A stretch of 64,000 nucleotides of DNA from Ruminococcaceae bacterium UBA1417 (GTDB lineage Bacteria > Bacillota > Clostridia > Oscillospirales > Acutalibacteraceae): positions 1,973 to 65,972 of the forward strand of contig DBPP01000024.1 in the NCBI GenBank assembly GCA_002305575.1. Direction: 5' to 3'. Each line of letters opens with the position of its first letter. Positions within the stretch are counted from its first letter, which is position 1. Shown here piece by piece: positions 17,165-25,844 of this stretch. Below the pieces are notes generated by a model, which saw only the letters and a list, made by a program, of their open reading frames with translations, was not told where the DNA came from and ran no database searches. The translations under genes were made by a program, and so were the position numbers.

Positions 17165-17410
17165 CGGATTCCGGGTGCAGACGCAGGGGCGCCCTTACAT
17201 GCGTTCAATTATGCCAATTCAGTTCATTCTCCGCACGGCATAAAAAAATACATTCGCAGGGAACGCATTTATACGTTCCGCTGAATAACGCTATGAGGCA
17301 GGATAAAATGGGGCGTCGAGGACGCCGGCCCCTACGAAATATCGGTTCATCGGCTTATACCACTCTGAAAAAATCACCCGGTCACACCATTTGAAAGGCA
17401 CGGAATAAAA
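17165..17410. other. Intergenic region before der with repeat fragments
   Basis: The 246 bases contain no gene. A short hairpin (GGAACG at 17260-17265 with CGTTCC at 17274-17279) may terminate the phosphate operon, although no T-run follows. Next comes an inverted repeat of the GGGGC...GCCCC type. A further GGGGCGCCCTTAC fragment lies near 17186. No clear promoter was found. Confidence 0.5.
17310..17336. repeat. GGGGCGTC...GGCCCCTACG palindromic intergenic repeat
   Basis: GGGGCGTC and GACGCCGGCCCC form an imperfect inverted repeat ending in CTACG. Related GTAGGGGCG arms occur near 88 and 17183. It resembles the small REP-like or MITE-like elements found between genes in clostridial genomes. 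The class is inferred from shape alone. Confidence 0.45.
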
Positions 17411-18736
17411 ATGGCTTTACCCGTTGTAGCAATAGTCGGACGTCCCAATGTCGGCAAGTCGACGCTTTTCAACAAGCTTGTCGGCAGCAGGCTTTCAATA
17501 GTCGACGACACTCCGGGCGTTACAAGAGACAGAATATACGGCGAGTGCGAATGGCTCGGCAGAAAAATGCTGCTTGTCGATACGGGCGGCATCGAGCCGT
17601 TTTCAGAGGACGTTATCCTGTCGCAGATGCGCAGGCAGGCGCAGCTTGCCATCGACAGCGCCGACGTTATTATATTCGTAACCGACATCCGTACGGGCAT
17701 AGTCGCCACAGACGAGGAAGTGGCGCAGATGCTTATTAAGTCCTCAAAGCCCATAGTGCTGTGCGTAAACAAGTGCGACAGCGTCGGCGAGCCGCCCGCG
17801 GAGCTTTACGAGTTTTATAATTTAGGTCTCGGCGACCCGTTCCCAATATCCTCCGTCCACGGTCATGGCACCGGCGACATGCTCGACGAGGTGCTTAAAT
17901 TCCTGCCGGACGAGCAGGAGGAGCAGGAGGAGGACGATACCGTAAAGGTCGCTGTTATCGGCAAGCCGAATGTGGGCAAGTCCTCTCTTATAAACGCCAT
18001 TGCGGGCGAGGAGCGCGTCATAGTATCCGATATCGCGGGCACAACGCGCGATGCTACCGACACGCTTATAGAAAACTCCCACGGTAAATTTGTATTTATC
18101 GACACGGCGGGGCTTCGCAGAAAAAGCAGGGTTGACGACGCCATTGAAAAATATTCTGTCATCCGCGCGAGAATGGCTGTCGAGAGGGCGCATGTGTGCG
18201 TCATAATGATTGACGCCGTCGAGGGCTTTACGGAGCAGGACTCAAAGGTCGCGGGCATAGCCCACGAGCAGGGCAAGGGTTGTATTATAGCCGTCAACAA
18301 GTGGGACGCCGTCGAAAAGGACGGCAAAACGATGGATTCATACAGAAAAAAGCTGATGGACGATTTTTCGTTCATGTCCTACGCTCCGATTATATTTATA
18401 TCGGCAAAAACAGGTCAGCGGCTCGACAGGCTTTTTGAGCTTATCAAGTACGTCAATGACCAGAACGCCGTAAGGATTTCCACGGGCAAGCTTAATGATA
18501 TACTCGCCGAGGCTACGGCAAGGGTTCAGCCGCCGACGGACAAGGGCAGGCGCTTAAAGATATATTACATTACGCAGGCAACCACCAGACCGCCTACGTT
18601 TGTATGCTTTGTAAACAGGAAGGACCTGTTCCATTACAGCTATCAAAGGTATATCGACAACCGTATCCGTGAGGTGTTCGGGCTTGAGGGCACGCCGACG
18701 CGGATGATAATAAGGGAACGGGAGCAGAAAAAATGA
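17411..18736 (+). CDS. der: Ribosome assembly GTPase Der (EngA)
   Basis: Der is an essential double GTPase needed for maturation of the 50S subunit. The 441-residue protein contains two tandem G domains: the first with GRPNVGKSTLFN, DTPGVTRD, DTGG and NKCD; the second from about residue 178 with GKPNVGKSSLIN, DIAGTTRD, DTAG and NKWD. A C-terminal KH-like domain follows. The ATG at 17411 begins MALPVVAIVG. Its stop overlaps the ruvC start by four bases (ATGA), suggesting coupling. Confidence 0.97.
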   Translation: MALPVVAIVGRPNVGKSTLFNKLVGSRLSIVDDTPGVTRDRIYGECEWLGRKMLLVDTGGIEPFSEDVILSQMRRQAQLAIDSADVIIFVTDIRTGIVATDEEVAQMLIKSSKPIVLCVNKCDSVGEPPAELYEFYNLGLGDPFPISSVHGHGTGDMLDEVLKFLPDEQEEQEEDDTVKVAVIGKPNVGKSSLINAIAGEERVIVSDIAGTTRDATDTLIENSHGKFVFIDTAGLRRKSRVDDAIEKYSVIRARMAVERAHVCVIMIDAVEGFTEQDSKVAGIAHEQGKGCIIAVNKWDAVEKDGKTMDSYRKKLMDDFSFMSYAPIIFISAKTGQRLDRLFELIKYVNDQNAVRISTGKLNDILAEATARVQPPTDKGRRLKIYYITQATTRPPTFVCFVNRKDLFHYSYQRYIDNRIREVFGLEGTPTRMIIREREQKK

Positions 18737-19251
18737 TAATCTTAGGCATCGACCCCGGCTACGCCATTGTCGGCTACGGGGTGATAGATTATAACGCCTG
18801 CCGTTTCAGTGTTCTTGATTCCGGCGCGATAACCACGAGGTCAGACGCGCCCTTCAACGAGCGGCTTGAGATTATCTACGACGGCATTGCCGATATAATA
18901 AGCCGCTTTCCGCCTGAAGCTATGGCTGTCGAAAAGCTTTTTTACCACACAAACGCAAAAACAGTAATAGACGTCAGTCAGGCGCGCGGCGCCATAATTC
19001 TCGCCGCCCAGAAAAACGGAGTCAGGGTTTTTGAGTACACGCCCTTGCAGGTTAAGCAAAGCGTCGTCGGCTACGGCAGGGCCGATAAAAAGCAGGTTCA
19101 GGAGATGACAAGGGTAATTCTCGGGCTTAACGAGGTGCCGAAGCCCGACGACACTGCCGACGCCCTTGCAATGGCTATTTGCCACGCCCATTCAAGCGGC
19201 TCGCTTATGAACGGCGGGTGCGGAAAACTTAAGGTAAGAAACGGGATTTAA
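18733..19251 (+). CDS. ruvC: Holliday junction endonuclease RuvC
   Basis: RuvC cleaves Holliday junctions during recombination. The 172-residue product has the acidic catalytic residues of the RNase H-like fold: LGIDPGYAIVGYG at the start, AVEKLFY near residue 65, and KPDDTADALAMAICH near residue 140. The start overlaps der by four bases. ruvA follows three bases after the stop and ruvB after that, forming a complete resolvasome operon. Confidence 0.97.
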   Translation: MIILGIDPGYAIVGYGVIDYNACRFSVLDSGAITTRSDAPFNERLEIIYDGIADIISRFPPEAMAVEKLFYHTNAKTVIDVSQARGAIILAAQKNGVRVFEYTPLQVKQSVVGYGRADKKQVQEMTRVILGLNEVPKPDDTADALAMAICHAHSSGSLMNGGCGKLKVRNGI

Positions 19252-19254
19252 GCT

Positions 19255-19857
19255 ATGTTTTACAGTCTTACGGGTAAAATAGTACATACCGATGAAAACG
19301 GCGTCGCTATTGACTGCGGCGGCGTCGCGTTCTACTGCTTTGCGTCTGTGAATACGCTTAAAAGAGTAGGGGGCGCGGGCGACGCCGCCACGCTGTACAC
19401 ATATCTGTATGTCCGCGAGGACGCCATGGATTTATACGGCTTTCACGACAGGCACGAGCTCGAGTGCTTCAAGCTGCTTATAGGCGTTACGGGAGTCGGT
19501 CCGAAGGCGGCTCTTTCCATACTGTCGCAGTTCGAGCCTGATAAGCTCGCGCTGTGCATAGCCTCCGGCGACGCGAAAAGCATTACAAGGGCGCAGGGGA
19601 TAGGCCCGAAGATTGCGCAAAGGCTTGTGCTCGAGCTAAAGGGCAAGCTGGCGGCAGGCTTTTCCGGCACAGCGTCCGAAGATATCGGCGCGGCGGGAAT
19701 TGCGTCCGCATCCGGCAACAGCGAGGAGGCTGTAAGCGCGCTCGAAATGCTCGGCTACAGCCGCTCCGAGGCTTCCGTCGCAGTAGGCAGGCTTGACGGC
19801 TCGTTGCCGGCGGAGGAGCTTATAAAGCAGGCTCTGAAAACTCTTGCGAGGTTTTAA
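19255..19857 (+). CDS. ruvA: Holliday junction branch migration protein RuvA
   Basis: RuvA binds the four-way junction as a tetramer and loads RuvB. The 200-residue protein has an N-terminal OB domain (MFYSLTGKIVHTDENGVAI), two helix-hairpin-helix motifs (VTGVGPKAALSIL and AQGIGPKIAQRLVLELKGK), and the small C-terminal RuvB-contacting domain starting with EEAVSALEMLGYS. It starts three bases after ruvC and is followed 27 bp later by ruvB. Confidence 0.96.
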   Translation: MFYSLTGKIVHTDENGVAIDCGGVAFYCFASVNTLKRVGGAGDAATLYTYLYVREDAMDLYGFHDRHELECFKLLIGVTGVGPKAALSILSQFEPDKLALCIASGDAKSITRAQGIGPKIAQRLVLELKGKLAAGFSGTASEDIGAAGIASASGNSEEAVSALEMLGYSRSEASVAVGRLDGSLPAEELIKQALKTLARF

Positions 19858-19884
19858 GGAACGCTCCGAAAGGATAAAGACGTT

Positions 19885-20910
19885 ATGGACATGGATTTCG
19901 AAAACAGGATAGTCGCGCCGGAATACTCGCCGGAAGATTCGGAAACGGAGCTGTCATTACGCCCGAAACGTCTTTCCGACTATATAGGGCAGGACAAGGT
20001 CAAGGAAAACATGAGCGTATACATAGAGGCGGCGCGCCGCAGGGGCGAGGGCCTCGACCATGTTTTGCTTTACGGACCGCCCGGTCTCGGAAAAACGACG
20101 CTGGCAGGTATAATCGCCAACGAAATGGGAGTAAATATAAGAGTGACGTCAGGCCCCGCCATTGAAAAGCAGGGCGACCTTGCGGCGCTTTTAACAAACC
20201 TCAGCGAGGGCGACGTGCTTTTCATCGACGAGGTTCACAGGCTGAACAGAAGCGTCGAGGAGATACTTTACCCCGCCATGGAGGATAACGCGCTTGACAT
20301 TATCATAGGCAAGGGTCCTTCGGCGCGCTCGATAAGGCTTGAGCTGCCGCGGTTCACGCTCGTGGGGGCAACGACGAGGGCAGGTCAGCTTTCCGCGCCG
20401 CTGCGCGACCGCTTCGGCGTCATATGCAGGCTCGAACTGTACACTCCGGAGGAGCTTGCGCAGATAGTAAAGCGCAGCGCGGGGATACTCGGCATAGAAA
20501 TCGACGACAGCGGGGCTATGGAAATAGCTGCACGTTCAAGAGGAACGCCGAGAATAGCCAACCGTCTGCTAAAGCGCGCGCGCGACTTCGCGCAGATTAT
20601 AGGCGACGGTGTGATAGACATAAAAAACGCCAAACAGGCGCTTGACAGGATGGAGATTGACGCTCTGGGGCTTGACTCTGTTGACAGGCTTCTGCTGACA
20701 GCTATGATTCAGAACTATAACGGCGGCCCCGTGGGGCTTGAAACAATAGCGGCGGCGATAGGCGAGGAATCGGTAACTATCGAGGACGTTTACGAGCCTT
20801 ATCTTATGCAGATAGGCTTTTTGAGCAGAACACCGCGGGGCAGAATGGTTACCCCGGCGGGATACAGGCATCTCGGCATACCAATGCCGGGGCAGCAAAA
20901 ACTGTTTTAG
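19885..20910 (+). CDS. ruvB: Holliday junction branch migration helicase RuvB
   Basis: RuvB is the AAA+ motor that drives branch migration. The 341-residue protein has RPKRLSDYIGQDKVKENM, Walker A GPPGLGKTTLA, Walker B FIDEVHRLNRSVEE, the arginine-finger region LVGATTRAGQLSAPLRDRFG, and the winged-helix end GFLSRTPRGRMVTPAGYRHL. The ATG at 19885 has a weak AAAGGA upstream. glmM follows after 9 bp. Confidence 0.97.
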   Translation: MDMDFENRIVAPEYSPEDSETELSLRPKRLSDYIGQDKVKENMSVYIEAARRRGEGLDHVLLYGPPGLGKTTLAGIIANEMGVNIRVTSGPAIEKQGDLAALLTNLSEGDVLFIDEVHRLNRSVEEILYPAMEDNALDIIIGKGPSARSIRLELPRFTLVGATTRAGQLSAPLRDRFGVICRLELYTPEELAQIVKRSAGILGIEIDDSGAMEIAARSRGTPRIANRLLKRARDFAQIIGDGVIDIKNAKQALDRMEIDALGLDSVDRLLLTAMIQNYNGGPVGLETIAAAIGEESVTIEDVYEPYLMQIGFLSRTPRGRMVTPAGYRHLGIPMPGQQKLF

Positions 20911-20919
20911 GAGGCAGCA

Positions 20920-22269
20920 ATGGGAAGGCTTTTCGGAACAGACGGTGTGCGCGGCGTCGCAAACAGCGAGCTTACATGCGAGCTTGCAATGAAAATCGGG
21001 CGCGCCGCCGCGATGGTGCTTATGAGCGAGGACATAAAAAGACCGCGCGTTATGATTGGCAAGGACACAAGAATGTCGTCGGATATGCTTGAGTCGGCAA
21101 TGGCGGCGGGGCTTTGCTCCGTCGGCGCCGACGTCGTTCTACTCGGCGTTGTGCCCACTCCGGCAGTGGCGTTCCTTGTTAAAAACGAGGGCTGCGACGC
21201 GGGTGTTATGATTTCCGCCTCCCACAACCCGTGCGAATACAACGGAATTAAAATATTCAAGTCCGACGGCTACAAGCTGCCCGACGAGCTTGAAGAAAAA
21301 ATAGAGGAGCTTCTGCTCGACGAAACGGCGCTCCCGCCCGTCAAAATAGGCGGCGAGGTAGGAAAGGTTTACAAGGACAAAAAGGCGTGCGATATTTATA
21401 TCAACCATATATGCTCCACTGCGGAATGCAACTTCCGGGGGCTTCGCGTGGCGTTCGACTGCGCAAACGGCTCGGCTGCCGTAACGGCCCGAAGCGCGTT
21501 TACACGGCTCGGCGCCGAGTGCAGCTTTTTGTTTTCCGAGCCGGACGGCGTAAACATCAACGACTGCTGCGGCTCGACGCATCTTGAAAACCTCCGTGAA
21601 TACGTCGTCAAAAACGGGCTTGACGCCGGCTTTGCCTTCGACGGCGACGCCGACAGGCTGCTTGCCGTCGACGAAAACGGCAATGTTGTGGACGGCGACA
21701 TGATAATAGCGCTGTGCTCAAAGCATCTGAAAAGTCAGGGAAAGCTCAAAAAAGATACGGCGGTAGTTACCGTCATGAGCAACATGGGCTTTTTCCGCTT
21801 CTGCGAAAAATGCGGCATCGCCTGCGAAACAACGAAGGTCGGCGACAGGTATGTGCTCGAAAACATGGTCAAAAACGGCTATTCGATAGGCGGCGAGCAG
21901 TCAGGCCACATCATTTTCCTCGACCATGCAAGTACGGGCGACGGGCAGCTGACGGCTGTTCAGATTATGAACGTGATGAAGAGTACCGGAAAATCTCTCG
22001 GCGAGCTTGCGTCCGTTATGGAGGTTTTTCCGCAGATAATGATAAACGTAAGGGTATCAAACATCGGCAAGGTGCGCTATGCCTCCGATGAGGAGATAAA
22101 AAAGTCGATAGCCGAGGCGGAAAAGGTACTCGGCGACTCGGGGCGCGTGCTTGTCAGGGTGTCGGGAACGGAGCCGCTCGTCCGCGTTATGCTTGAGGGC
22201 AGGGACGAGCTGCTTATAAAAAAGCTCGGCGAGGAAATCGCCGAGGTCGTAAGGGAAAGACTTATTTAG
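20920..22269 (+). CDS. glmM: Phosphoglucosamine mutase GlmM
   Basis: GlmM converts glucosamine-6-phosphate to glucosamine-1-phosphate for peptidoglycan precursor synthesis. The 449-residue protein begins MGRLFGTDGVRGVAN. It has the phosphoserine loop ISASHNPCEYNGIK (Ser about residue 100), the metal-binding DGDADRLLAVD, the sugar-binding GGEQSGHI, and the phosphate-binding RVSGTEPLVRVMLEG near the C-terminus. The ATG at 20920 follows GGAGG. It lies 9 bp after ruvB. Confidence 0.97.
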   Translation: MGRLFGTDGVRGVANSELTCELAMKIGRAAAMVLMSEDIKRPRVMIGKDTRMSSDMLESAMAAGLCSVGADVVLLGVVPTPAVAFLVKNEGCDAGVMISASHNPCEYNGIKIFKSDGYKLPDELEEKIEELLLDETALPPVKIGGEVGKVYKDKKACDIYINHICSTAECNFRGLRVAFDCANGSAAVTARSAFTRLGAECSFLFSEPDGVNINDCCGSTHLENLREYVVKNGLDAGFAFDGDADRLLAVDENGNVVDGDMIIALCSKHLKSQGKLKKDTAVVTVMSNMGFFRFCEKCGIACETTKVGDRYVLENMVKNGYSIGGEQSGHIIFLDHASTGDGQLTAVQIMNVMKSTGKSLGELASVMEVFPQIMINVRVSNIGKVRYASDEEIKKSIAEAEKVLGDSGRVLVRVSGTEPLVRVMLEGRDELLIKKLGEEIAEVVRERLI

Positions 22270-22291
22270 ATTATTACCGGAGGTAAACTCG

Positions 22292-23161
22292 ATGAGGGTT
22301 GCTGACAAATGGATTGATTACGAGCTTATCGACTGCTCGGAGGGCGAAAGGCTCGAACGCTGGGGCGAGGTGGTTTTAGTCCGCCCCGACCCGCAGGTGA
22401 TATGGAAAACCGAAAAGGAGAACCCAATCTGGAAATCGCCCCACGCGCAGTACAGGCGCTCAAACACCGGCGGCGGAAAGTGGCATAACTTCATAAGTCT
22501 GCCGGGATACTGGAAAATAAGCTACGGCGAGCTTACATTCAACATAAAAACAATGGGCTTCAAGCATACGGGGCTGTTCCCCGAGCAGGCGTCAAACTGG
22601 GATATGACAATGGAGCTTATTCGCTCGGCCGGGCGTCCCGTCAGCGTATTGAACCTGTTCGGCTATACGGGCGCGGCGACGTTGGCGGCGCTTAAAGCGG
22701 GCGCGTCAGTCGTGCACGTCGACGCCTCAAAGGGCATGGTTCAGTGGGCAAAGGAAAACGCCGCGTCAAGCGGCGTCGGTGACGGTCAGGTGCGCTGGCT
22801 CGTCGACGACTGCGTGAAGTTTGTCCAGCGGGAGATCCGCCGTGGCAACCACTACGACGGCATCATCATGGACCCGCCTTCCTACGGGCGCGGTCCGGGC
22901 GGCGAGGTCTGGAAGCTCGAGGAGCAGCTGTTCGGCCTCGTGGAGATGTGCGTTCCGGTATTGACCGAAAACCCGCTCTTTTTTATCCTGAATTCCTACA
23001 CGACCGGGCTTTCGCCATCAGTGATGGCGTACCTGCTCGGCGTGCTTTTGAAGCCGCGTTTCGGCGGCGTGGTTTCCGCCGATGAAATCGGCCTGCCGGT
23101 TACGGCGACTGGGCTCGCGCTGCCCTGTGGCAGCACGGCGATCTGGGCCGCCGAACCGTAA
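22292..23161 (+). CDS. Class I SAM-dependent RNA methyltransferase (RlmI/RlmK-like)
   Basis: This is a Rossmann-fold methyltransferase of the RlmI/RlmK type, probably acting on rRNA. The 289-residue protein has a long N-terminal substrate region, the SAM motif VLNLFGYTGAATLAA (about residue 116), the acidic VHVDASKGMVQWAKENA, and the catalytic DPPSYGRG (about residue 192). The ATG at 22292 follows GGAGG. The codon style changes inside the gene at roughly 22,780-22,850, from ATA/AGG/TCA-rich to ATC/CGC/CCG-rich, while the frame and protein remain intact. The gene may therefore be a hybrid of two alleles or species. Confidence 0.85.
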   Translation: MRVADKWIDYELIDCSEGERLERWGEVVLVRPDPQVIWKTEKENPIWKSPHAQYRRSNTGGGKWHNFISLPGYWKISYGELTFNIKTMGFKHTGLFPEQASNWDMTMELIRSAGRPVSVLNLFGYTGAATLAALKAGASVVHVDASKGMVQWAKENAASSGVGDGQVRWLVDDCVKFVQREIRRGNHYDGIIMDPPSYGRGPGGEVWKLEEQLFGLVEMCVPVLTENPLFFILNSYTTGLSPSVMAYLLGVLLKPRFGGVVSADEIGLPVTATGLALPCGSTAIWAAEP

Positions 23162-23191
23162 GACGGCGGAGAAAGGCATGGTGATCACACA

Positions 23192-24067
23192 GTGAACTTT
23201 ATCGAGTGCAGGGCGCTGCGCTTTGCATACGGCGAGGAAAGCGGCGAGGTGCTGCACGGCGTGGATCTCGATATCCGTAAGGGCGAATTCATCGCGCTGC
23301 TCGGGCACAATGGCTGCGGCAAATCGACGATGGCGAAGCTCTTTAACGGGATGCTCGTGCCGACCGCCGGGACGGTCCTGGTAGACGGCATCGACACCGC
23401 CGTGGAGGAAACGCAGCTCGACGTGCGCCGCCGGGTCGGCCTTGTGCAGCAGAACCCGGACAACCAGCTCGTCGCAGGCATCGTCGAGGAGGATGTGGCG
23501 TTCGGCCCTGAAAATCTCGGCGTGCCGCCCGCAGAGATCCGCCGGCGCGTAGATGCGGCGCTGAAGGCCGTGAACATGTACGAATACCGCGAGCACGCGC
23601 CGCACAAGCTTTCCGGCGGCCAGAAGCAGCGCATTGCGATTGCTGGCGTTATCGCGATGGAGACGGAGTGCATCGTGCTCGACGAGCCGACCGCCATGCT
23701 GGATCCGCGCGGCCGGCAGGAGGTCATGGATACGATCACGTATCTGAACCGCGAAAAGGGCATCACCATTGTGCTCATTACGCATTACATGGACGAGGCT
23801 GTGCGGGCGGACCGCGTCGTCGTCATGGACGACGGGCAGGTATTGCTCGACGGCGATCCGCGCACGGTGTTCGCGCAGGTGGAGCTTTTGAAGCGCCATC
23901 ACCTCGACGTGCCGCAGGCCACGGAGCTTGTGTACCGCTTGAATGCGGCGGGATGCTCGATCGCGGGAACGCCGCTCAACGAAGACGAATGCGTCGCGGC
24001 GATCGAAGCGTATATCCGGAAAAACCATTTGCCGGTGACCGGCCGCAACGCCGGAAACGCGGTTTAA
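23192..24067 (+). CDS. ecfA1: ECF transporter ATPase, EcfA1-type
   Basis: This is one of two ATPases that energise energy-coupling-factor vitamin and metal importers. The 291-residue protein has Walker A GHNGCGKST, a Q-loop with VQQNPDNQLV typical of EcfA1, the signature LSGGQKQRIAIAGV, and Walker B CIVLDEPTAMLDP followed by the H-loop LITHYMDEA. The only sensible start is GTG 23192, without a strong ribosome binding site. ecfA2 and ecfT follow. No substrate-binding S component is present, so this is the shared (group II) module. Confidence 0.95.
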   Translation: MNFIECRALRFAYGEESGEVLHGVDLDIRKGEFIALLGHNGCGKSTMAKLFNGMLVPTAGTVLVDGIDTAVEETQLDVRRRVGLVQQNPDNQLVAGIVEEDVAFGPENLGVPPAEIRRRVDAALKAVNMYEYREHAPHKLSGGQKQRIAIAGVIAMETECIVLDEPTAMLDPRGRQEVMDTITYLNREKGITIVLITHYMDEAVRADRVVVMDDGQVLLDGDPRTVFAQVELLKRHHLDVPQATELVYRLNAAGCSIAGTPLNEDECVAAIEAYIRKNHLPVTGRNAGNAV

Positions 24068-24124
24068 CCCAACGATTTCGGGGCAGGATCCGCAGGACCT
24101 ACACCCGGCAGCAGAGGAATCCAT

Positions 24125-25003
24125 ATGGCAATTTTAGAGACAAAAAACTTAACCTATACGTATGGCATCGGCACGCCCTTTGAGAAAACCGCGGTGGACA
24201 ACGTTTCCATCGCCGTGGAAAAGGGCGAATTTGTCGGCGTAATCGGCCACACGGGCAGCGGCAAATCGACGCTGATCCAGATGCTCAACGGCCTGATCCG
24301 TCCCACCGCCGGGCAGGTGCTGCTCGCCGGGCAGGACATCTGGGAAAAACCGAAGGAAATCCGCCGCGTGCGCTTTCAGGTGGGCATGGTGTTCCAATAC
24401 CCGGAGTACCAGCTCTTTGAGGAAACGGTGCTCAAGGATATCATGTTCGGCCCGAAAAACATGGGGCTTTCGGATGACGAGGCGATGGAGCGCGCAAAGG
24501 AGGCGGCACGGTTTACGGACCTGAAGCCGTCCCTGCTCGAAAAATCACCGTTTGAGCTTTCCGGCGGCGAGAAGCGCCGCGCGGCGATCGCCGGCGTCAT
24601 TGCGATGGACCCGGAGGTGTTGATCCTCGACGAACCCGCCGCGGGCCTCGACCCGAAGGGACGCGATGTCATCCTCGCGCAGATTTCCCAATACCACGCG
24701 CACCGGAATAACACGGTGCTGCTTGTTTCACACAGCATGGAGGATATCGGCCGCACGGCCGACCGCGTGCTCGTCATGAACGGCGGCCGGGCCGAAATGC
24801 TCGAGCCGACCCGCACGGTGTTTGCGCGCGGCGATCAGCTGGAGCCGATGGGCCTGCGTCTGCCGCAGATCACCGCCATTATGCGCCGTCTGCGCGCCAT
24901 GGGCCTGCCGGTTAGCGAAACGGTGCTGAGCGTCGACGAGGCGCTCATGGAGCTTATTCCGCTGCTTGTCGGCCGAAAAGACGGGGAGGTGCAGCCAAAA
25001 TGA
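24125..25003 (+). CDS. ecfA2: ECF transporter ATPase, EcfA2-type
   Basis: Partner of EcfA1 in the ATPase heterodimer. The 292-residue protein shows Walker A GHTGSGKST, Q-loop VFQYPEYQLFEETV, signature LSGGEKRRAAIAGV and Walker B VLILDEPAAGLDP. The insertion GIGTPFEKTAVDNVS after the first strand is typical of EcfA2. The ATG at 24125 follows AGAGGA. Its stop overlaps the ecfT start by four bases. Confidence 0.95.
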   Translation: MAILETKNLTYTYGIGTPFEKTAVDNVSIAVEKGEFVGVIGHTGSGKSTLIQMLNGLIRPTAGQVLLAGQDIWEKPKEIRRVRFQVGMVFQYPEYQLFEETVLKDIMFGPKNMGLSDDEAMERAKEAARFTDLKPSLLEKSPFELSGGEKRRAAIAGVIAMDPEVLILDEPAAGLDPKGRDVILAQISQYHAHRNNTVLLVSHSMEDIGRTADRVLVMNGGRAEMLEPTRTVFARGDQLEPMGLRLPQITAIMRRLRAMGLPVSETVLSVDEALMELIPLLVGRKDGEVQPK

Positions 25004-25818
25004 TTTCCGATATCACGATGGGGCAGTTTTTCCCCGGTAAATCCGTCATCCACCGGCTGGACCCGCGCGTCAAGCTGTGCCTGACCGTGTATTTTATCGT
25101 GCTGATTTTCTGCGCGCAGAATTTCGTCACTATGGCGGCCACCATTTTTATGTGCCTGCTCGGGATCGCGTTGTCGCGGGTGCCGCTCAAGCTGTACCTC
25201 AAAAGCCTCAAGCCGATTCTGTTCATCGTCGTGTTCACCGGCGTGCTCAACCTGTTCTACGGCACCGGGGAGCCGCTCGTGCAGCTCGGCTTTATCACGA
25301 TCACGCGAAACGGCATTTTGAACAGCATCATGATTGCGGTGCGCATCGTGGTGCTGATCCTCATCAGTTCGATTCTCACCTTCACAACGTCGCCGACGCA
25401 GCTTACCGACGCGATTGAGCGGCTTTTGAAGCCGCTGGCGCTTTTGCATGTGCCGGTGCACGAGTTCGCCATGATGATGACGATTGCGCTGCGCTTTGTG
25501 CCGACGCTGCTGGAGGAAACGGAAAAAATCATGGCGGCGCAGAAGGCGCGCGGCGCAGATATGGAAAGCGGCGGGCTGGTGCAGCGCATCCAGGCGCTGA
25601 TTCCGGTGCTGATCCCGCTGTTCGTTTCGGCGTTCCGCCGCGCGTTTGATCTTGCGACGGCCATGGAGAGCCGCTGCTACCACGGCGGCGCGGGACGCAC
25701 CAAAATGAAGGTTTTGAAATTTGGCCGGGTCGACTTTGTGTCGCTGGCCATTTGCGCCGCATTTCTGGCGGCATTTATCGCGCTGAATATCCTGATCCCG
25801 CCGGCGGTTGTCCGCTGA
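25000..25818 (+). CDS. ecfT: ECF transporter transmembrane subunit EcfT
   Basis: EcfT is the membrane coupling protein between the ATPases and exchangeable S components. The 272-residue protein has an N-terminal cytoplasmic piece (FFPGKSVIHRLDPRVK), several membrane helices, and the two coupling motifs with the Ala-Arg-Gly core: AAQKARGADMESGG and the related ATAMESRCYHGG. It starts in the ecfA2 stop (ATGA) and is followed 26 bp later by truA, the standard order of this module. Confidence 0.95.
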   Translation: MISDITMGQFFPGKSVIHRLDPRVKLCLTVYFIVLIFCAQNFVTMAATIFMCLLGIALSRVPLKLYLKSLKPILFIVVFTGVLNLFYGTGEPLVQLGFITITRNGILNSIMIAVRIVVLILISSILTFTTSPTQLTDAIERLLKPLALLHVPVHEFAMMMTIALRFVPTLLEETEKIMAAQKARGADMESGGLVQRIQALIPVLIPLFVSAFRRAFDLATAMESRCYHGGAGRTKMKVLKFGRVDFVSLAICAAFLAAFIALNILIPPAVVR

Positions 25819-25844
25819 AGGCGGGCGGCGGAAAGGAGACGGCC

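Noticed and set aside
23018..24124. A 368-codon open frame on the - strand over the methyltransferase end and ecfA1
   Set aside because: Histidine/arginine-rich composition typical of a high-GC shadow frame; ecfA1 has all ABC motifs.
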